From CAJJBL01 sp964519035 (GTDB lineage Bacteria > Pseudomonadota > Alphaproteobacteria > Puniceispirillales > Marisalimonadaceae), in NCBI GenBank assembly GCA_964519035.1, contig CAZFKZ010000036.1, positions 1-18,252 on the forward strand: DNA of 18,252 nt, written 5' to 3'. The position numbers and the translations under genes were made by a program. This document shows positions 15,210 through 18,252 of this stretch, in pieces (position 1 is the first letter of the stretch; each line of letters starts with the position of its first letter). Under the pieces are notes generated by a model. It saw only the letters and a list, made by a program, of their open reading frames with translations. It was not told the DNA's origin and made no database searches.

Positions 15210-15944
15210 TTAAAGTAATATTTCACCATTAATATACTTTTTTGCTTCAATAGATTTAGGTTTAATAAAAAATTCTTTACTGGAGTTTTCTTCTATAACT
15301 TTGCCTTTATTAATGAAAATAATATTTGAAGCTAGTCTCTTTGCCTGAGACATATCATGAGTGGTTAAAATAATTGAAGTTCCATTATTATTTTCTTCTA
15401 AAATAGTATCTTCAATCAATTTTAAAGAATAAGGATCTAAATTTGCAGTGGGCTCGTCAAGAAGTAATAACTTTGGCTTTAATAATAAAGCACGAGCTAA
15501 CGATAACCTTTGTTTTTCTCCTCCTGATAGTAATCTTGCAGGCTTATCCATAAAATTTTCTAAACCAACTTTTTGTAGTATTGATTTAGCATCTACAGAG
15601 TTAGTTTTATTATTTAAGCTATTTATAAACTCCATATTACCCAAAACTGTCCTTCTTAATAAGACTGCAGTTTGGAAAACCATAGCTTGTTGTTTCCTAA
15701 TATTCTTGTCATGTTGTTTTGAATTAAAAAGTATTTTTCCGTTGGATATAGGTATTAGACCGTTAATTGTTTGTAATAATAAACTCTTACCTGCGCCATT
15801 TGGACCTAAGATAGCTGTTATTGATCCATCATTAAATTCACAACTAATATTATTTAAGATTAGTCTATTATTAATTATAATTGATAAATCTAAAATTTTT
15901 ATAGGTGTTATTTTCAAGATATGATTGTGAGTATCTTTAAACAT
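15210..15944 (-). CDS. tupC: Tungstate ABC transporter ATP-binding protein
   Basis: A 244-residue cytoplasmic ATPase from the ATG at 15944 (a GTG at 15962 would add six residues). Motifs: Walker A GPNGAGKS (47-54), Q-loop Gln91 in MVFQTAVLLRRTV, signature LSGGEKQ (139-145), Walker B LLLLDEP (159-165), and switch His196 in TTHDMSQAKRLA. The Q-loop context VFQ...LLRRTV and the C-terminal region without a long regulatory domain fit TupC rather than ModC, which carries a MOP domain. It powers import through the TupB permease. The start overlaps the tupB stop by 8 bp, so translation is coupled. The weak point is the choice between tungstate and molybdate, which rests on all three subunits together. 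Confidence 0.85.
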   Translation of the reverse strand: MFKDTHNHILKITPIKILDLSIIINNRLILNNISCEFNDGSITAILGPNGAGKSLLLQTINGLIPISNGKILFNSKQHDKNIRKQQAMVFQTAVLLRRTVLGNMEFINSLNNKTNSVDAKSILQKVGLENFMDKPARLLSGGEKQRLSLARALLLKPKLLLLDEPTANLDPYSLKLIEDTILEENNNGTSIILTTHDMSQAKRLASNIIFINKGKVIEENSSKEFFIKPKSIEAKKYINGEILL

Positions 15945-16644
15945 ATAACTTACTTTTAGCACTTATTTTTAAATGGATTAGTAAAAAGTTAACTGTTAGC
16001 GCAATTAGTAAAAGTATTATCCCTAAAGCTAAAGCTAAGGATAAATTACCTTTCGATGTCTCTAAAGCTATAGATGTCGTCATTACTCTAGTAAGATGAT
16101 CTATATTACCACCAACAATTATAACAGCACCAACTTCAGATATAGCTCTACCAAAACCAGCTAATAAAACTGTAAAAATAGAGTATCTTGCGTCAAAAAG
16201 ATAAGCCTTAACTGCTTTATCGGCTGGCACAACTAGAGACATAAAAATATTCTTATATTCTAAATGTATATCTTCTATAATTTGAGCAGACAAAGATACT
16301 ATTATAGGAATTATAAGTATCATTTGCGCTATTATCATTGCAGTAGGAGTATACAAAATACCCAGCCAGCCAAAAGGACCTGATCTTGATATTGCTATAT
16401 ACACAATTAGTCCAACAACAACTGGCGGTAATCCCATCATAGTATTAAATATAATTAAAAGACTATCTCTAAAAACAAAATTCTTAATAGCAAGAAATGT
16501 TCCTAATGGTAAACCAATTAAACAAGATAAAAATAAAGAAATAAAGCTTACTTTCATCGAAAGCAATAAAATTTCTAATAAGTCAGCATCTAATTTAACT
16601 ACTAAGTCAAAGGCCTGCTGAAATGCTTCTAATAAAATATTCAC
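15937..16644 (-). CDS. tupB: Tungstate ABC transporter permease
   Basis: A 235-residue inner-membrane protein with about five to six predicted membrane segments. The GLPPVVVGLIVYIAISRSGPFG stretch (about 71-92) followed by LYTPTAMIIAQ is the TupB hallmark that I recognise, and the coupling loop with GFGRAISEVGAVIIVGGNI (about 160-180) then TRVMTTSIALETSKG is also characteristic of Tup permeases. The start is GTG (16642-16644) with an AGG 6 nt upstream. It is the first gene of the tupBC unit and is divergent from tupA over 95 bp. Dimers of this subunit would form the oxyanion channel. Confidence 0.88.
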   Translation of the reverse strand: MNILLEAFQQAFDLVVKLDADLLEILLLSMKVSFISLFLSCLIGLPLGTFLAIKNFVFRDSLLIIFNTMMGLPPVVVGLIVYIAISRSGPFGWLGILYTPTAMIIAQMILIIPIIVSLSAQIIEDIHLEYKNIFMSLVVPADKAVKAYLFDARYSIFTVLLAGFGRAISEVGAVIIVGGNIDHLTRVMTTSIALETSKGNLSLALALGIILLLIALTVNFLLIHLKISAKSKLYV

Positions 16645-16657
16645 TTTAACCTTGCTT

Positions 16658-16700
16658 AATTATGTATACTTATGCATCATTATGTTTATTTTACATAATT
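16658..16700. promoter_or_regulatory. 9-bp inverted repeat in the tupBC/tupA divergent region
   Basis: AATTATGTA (16658-16666) and TACATAATT (16692-16700) are exact complements separated by 25 bp. The right arm touches the proposed tupBC -10 element and the left arm would lie in the tupBC leader. The pattern could serve as a looping or dimer operator for oxyanion control. It does not resemble the known ModE palindrome. Chance cannot be excluded. Confidence 0.35.
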
Positions 16701-16715
16701 ACCGTAAATTTACAA
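16688..16715 (-). promoter_or_regulatory. Possible sigma-70 promoter for tupBC
   Basis: On the minus strand, TTGTAA (16710-16715) and TAAAAT (16688-16693) are separated by 16 nt and match -35 and -10 consensus reasonably. The predicted start near 16681 leaves a leader of about 37 nt with the AGG ribosome site before the GTG. Confidence 0.4.
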
Positions 16716-16720
16716 TATTT

Positions 16721-16726
16721 TATAAT
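16721..16726 (+). promoter_or_regulatory. Possible -10 element for tupA
   Basis: A perfect TATAAT lies 13 bp before the tupA GTG. The best -35 at the correct distance (TTACCG, 16699-16704) is poor. If used, transcription would start only a few bases before the GTG, giving a very short leader without a ribosome site. Confidence 0.35.
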
Positions 16727-16739
16727 GGTTTAAAAATTA

Positions 16740-17546
16740 GTGAAAAAATTTTATATTTTTATATTTTGTTTATTTTTTATTGCTGATGACTCAATTGCAG
16801 ATAATTCAATAATAGTGCAGTCCACAACATCTACTTATAATTCTGGGTTTTATGATTATATCCTTCCTATTATAAAAGAAAAAATAAATATTAAAGCACA
16901 TGTCGTTTCAGTTGGTACTGGAGCGGCCTTAAAGAATGGAGCTAATTGTGATGGAGACGTCGTAATAGTTCATTCTAAAAAAAGAGAGTTAGAATTTATA
17001 GAAAAAGGTTATGGAATAAAACGAAATGATTTAATGTATAACGATTTTGTTATAGTTGGACCTAAAGTTAATTTTGCTCAAATAACAGATAAAGATAACC
17101 CAATTATTGCCTTAACCAAAATATATAATAGCAAATCTCTTTTTGTATCTAGAGGTGACGAATCTGGAACTCATAGTAAAGAAAAACATCTATGGGAAAT
17201 TTCTAAGTTAAACCCTTTAAAATTTTCTGGTAAATGGTATAGGCAAACCGGTTCTGGAATGGGCGCTACTTTAAATGCAGCAGTTGGAATGGGAGCTTAC
17301 ACACTAACTGATAGAGCAACATGGATTAATTTTCAAAATAAATCAAATTTATCAATTATCACAGAGAGAAGTAAATTATTATCAAATCAATATGGGATTA
17401 TACTTGTCAACCCTAAGAAATGCCCAAATGTTAAAGTAAAGAATGCAACAACTTTTATTAATTGGATTTTATCTGCGGAAGGTCAAAATACCATAAAAAA
17501 TTTTAAAATAAAAAATCAAAATTTATTTTACCCAAATATAAATTAA
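16740..17546 (+). CDS. tupA: Tungstate-binding periplasmic protein
   Basis: A 268-residue periplasmic protein. GTG start (16740-16742) is supported by the signal peptide that follows: MKKFYIFIFCLFFIADDSIA, with cleavage near SIA|DN (20-21). The mature protein opens IIVQSTTSTYNSGFYDYILP (24-43), with the TTST oxyanion loop of the TupA family, followed by VVSVGTGAALKNGANCDGDVVIVHSK (about 55-80) and SRGDESGTHSKEKHLW (137-152), the second oxyanion loop. These are the standard TupA blocks. TupA proteins bind tungstate very tightly and prefer it over molybdate. It is unusual that tupA is divergent from tupBC. No ribosome site is visible. It ends 2 bp from the convergent Lrp gene's stop. Confidence 0.9.
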   Translation: MKKFYIFIFCLFFIADDSIADNSIIVQSTTSTYNSGFYDYILPIIKEKINIKAHVVSVGTGAALKNGANCDGDVVIVHSKKRELEFIEKGYGIKRNDLMYNDFVIVGPKVNFAQITDKDNPIIALTKIYNSKSLFVSRGDESGTHSKEKHLWEISKLNPLKFSGKWYRQTGSGMGATLNAAVGMGAYTLTDRATWINFQNKSNLSIITERSKLLSNQYGIILVNPKKCPNVKVKNATTFINWILSAEGQNTIKNFKIKNQNLFYPNIN

Positions 17547-17548
17547 TT

Positions 17549-18016
17549 TTAACTACATTGTGTTAATGGTAAAGTGTAAGATGATTTCATTTCATGAAGT
17601 GAAATACTAGTAGACATTTTTGAGAACTCTACTTCACCTATTAATTTTTGCTGGAATATGTCATATTGTTCAATACTAGAAGCAACAATTTTTAAAAGAT
17701 AATCACCATCTGAACCCGTAAGCCTATGCGCTTCAATAATTTCGTCATACTTATCAATAACATTTTGTAACTTTGCAACCCAATTTCCTGAATGATGACT
17801 AACCCGTATCGACAAGAATACAAGAACTGGTAAGTTTATTGCTTTTCTATTTAAAACAATAGTTTTAGCAGAAATAACTCCACTCTCTTCCATTTTTTTT
17901 ATTCTATTCCAACAAGGTGTAGGAGAAATCCCAACTCTTTTAGAAATTTCAGACAAGGGAAGCCCAGCATTTTTTTGTATTAAAATAAGTATTTTTTTAT
18001 CGATAACGTCAATCAA
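17549..18016 (-). CDS. Lrp/AsnC-family transcriptional regulator
   Basis: A 155-residue DNA-binding protein. The start is TTG (18014-18016), supported by AGG 7 nt upstream and by IDVIDKKILILIQ, the family's usual beginning. The helix-turn-helix covers about 21-41 (LSEISKRVGISPTPCWNRIKK), and the following KMEESGVI completes the classical Lrp pattern. The C-terminal RAM effector domain (about 66-140) contains LTGSDGDYLLKI (99-110), the ligand-binding turn. Such proteins form octamers, sense amino acids and adjust amino-acid uptake and use. The target is not identifiable; the amide-hydrolase and peptide-import genes about 2-10 kb away are natural candidates but this is only inference. It ends 2 bp from the tupA stop. 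Confidence 0.92.
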   Translation of the reverse strand: MIDVIDKKILILIQKNAGLPLSEISKRVGISPTPCWNRIKKMEESGVISAKTIVLNRKAINLPVLVFLSIRVSHHSGNWVAKLQNVIDKYDEIIEAHRLTGSDGDYLLKIVASSIEQYDIFQQKLIGEVEFSKMSTSISLHEMKSSYTLPLTQCS

Positions 18017-18127
18017 GATATAACCTAAAAAAGAATAATTTTCTTATTGTTTAAGATTTTTATAAATTATAGCAATAAATTTTGATTATATAAAGACTAA
18101 TTAAGAAATTTTTTCTTTTAAACATTT

Positions 18128-18252
18128 TTATAATGATGCTGTAATACCACCATCAACATAAAGAGTATGGCCATTAACAAAGTTAGATGCATTCGAGCTA
18201 AGAAAAATACAAGCTCCTATGAGTTCTTCAACTTCACCCCAGCGACCTGCAG
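18128..18252 (-). CDS. Short-chain dehydrogenase/reductase, C-terminal fragment
   Basis: The last 40 residues of a gene that runs off the right edge. They read AGRWGEVEELIGACIFLSS (first 19), then NASNFVNGHTLYVDGG, then ITASL and a TAA stop. This is the universal C-terminus of classical SDR enzymes (R-x-G-x-x-E-E/D, FLSS, G-x-x-L-x-V-D-G-G), resembling gluconate 5-dehydrogenase or glucose 1-dehydrogenase relatives. The catalytic YxxxK and the nucleotide-binding site lie outside the window, so the substrate is unknown. It is upstream of the Lrp gene on the same strand, with 111 bp of AT-rich, feature-poor sequence between them. Confidence 0.88.
   Translation of the reverse strand, partial: AGRWGEVEELIGACIFLSSNASNFVNGHTLYVDGGITASL

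Noticed and set aside
15448..15924. Open frame of 158 codons on the plus strand opposite tupC
   Set aside because: Antisense shadow of an ATPase gene with all ABC motifs intact; no ribosome site or family resemblance.
15210..17546. Molybdate (ModABC) importer
   Set aside because: The TTST and SRGDESGTH blocks of the binding protein and the GLPPVVVGL block of the permease match Tup rather than Mod, and the ATPase lacks a C-terminal MOP domain.
18017..18127. Possible terminator of the SDR gene (AAGAAA/TTTCTT stem near 18110)
   Set aside because: The stem is short and made almost only of A:T pairs; it is not distinguishable from AT-rich background.
1..18252. tRNA, rRNA, CRISPR, insertion-sequence, phage or defence genes
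   Set aside because: Looked for and not seen; every sizeable frame is accounted for by metabolic, transport or regulatory genes.

Overview
The window looks like chromosome of a streamlined, AT-rich (roughly 30% GC by eye) marine-type Alphaproteobacterium, in the broad sense of the SAR11/SAR116/HIMB59-like lineages. The basis is base composition, very tight gene packing, the kinds of uptake and amidohydrolase genes present, and an alphaproteobacterial-looking exported TPR protein. This placement is an inference, not a phylogenetic result. I see no tRNA, rRNA, CRISPR array, insertion sequence, phage gene or defence system. No intergenic stretch exceeds about 135 bp.

Left part (1-5197). A truncated family I CoA-transferase alpha subunit and a secreted TPR protein are on the minus strand. 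Divergent from them, a plus-strand run encodes a small exported DUF4864-like protein, a single-domain rhodanese, a DUF1932-type beta-hydroxyacid dehydrogenase, an oxalate/monocarboxylate-like MFS permease and a 10-TM EamA permease.

Middle (5190-15207). A minus-strand pair (alpha/beta hydrolase, MFS_3-type exporter) is divergent from a peptide/nickel-type ABC import unit: binding protein, intrinsic terminator, then two permeases, with no ATPase genes. Converging on it is a minus-strand operon of three amide hydrolases: an N-formylglutamate amidohydrolase-like protein, an aspartoacylase/succinylglutamate desuccinylase-like protein and an N-carbamoyl-amino-acid hydrolase-like M20 enzyme. A fourth, hippurate/IAA-amino-acid-type M20D hydrolase is divergent from that operon. 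Taken together this looks like a locus for importing peptides or N-blocked amino acids and removing formyl, acyl or carbamoyl groups. The joint role is inference; the family calls are solid.

Right part (15210-18252). A complete tungstate-type ABC importer is split into divergent units, tupBC (minus) and tupA (plus), around a 95-bp region with a 9-bp inverted repeat. It is followed by an Lrp/AsnC regulator (minus) and the C-terminal end of a short-chain dehydrogenase (minus, cut by the window edge).

General features: all four convergent gene pairs that I can see end within 9 bp of each other or overlap, and six of twenty visible start codons are TTG or GTG.
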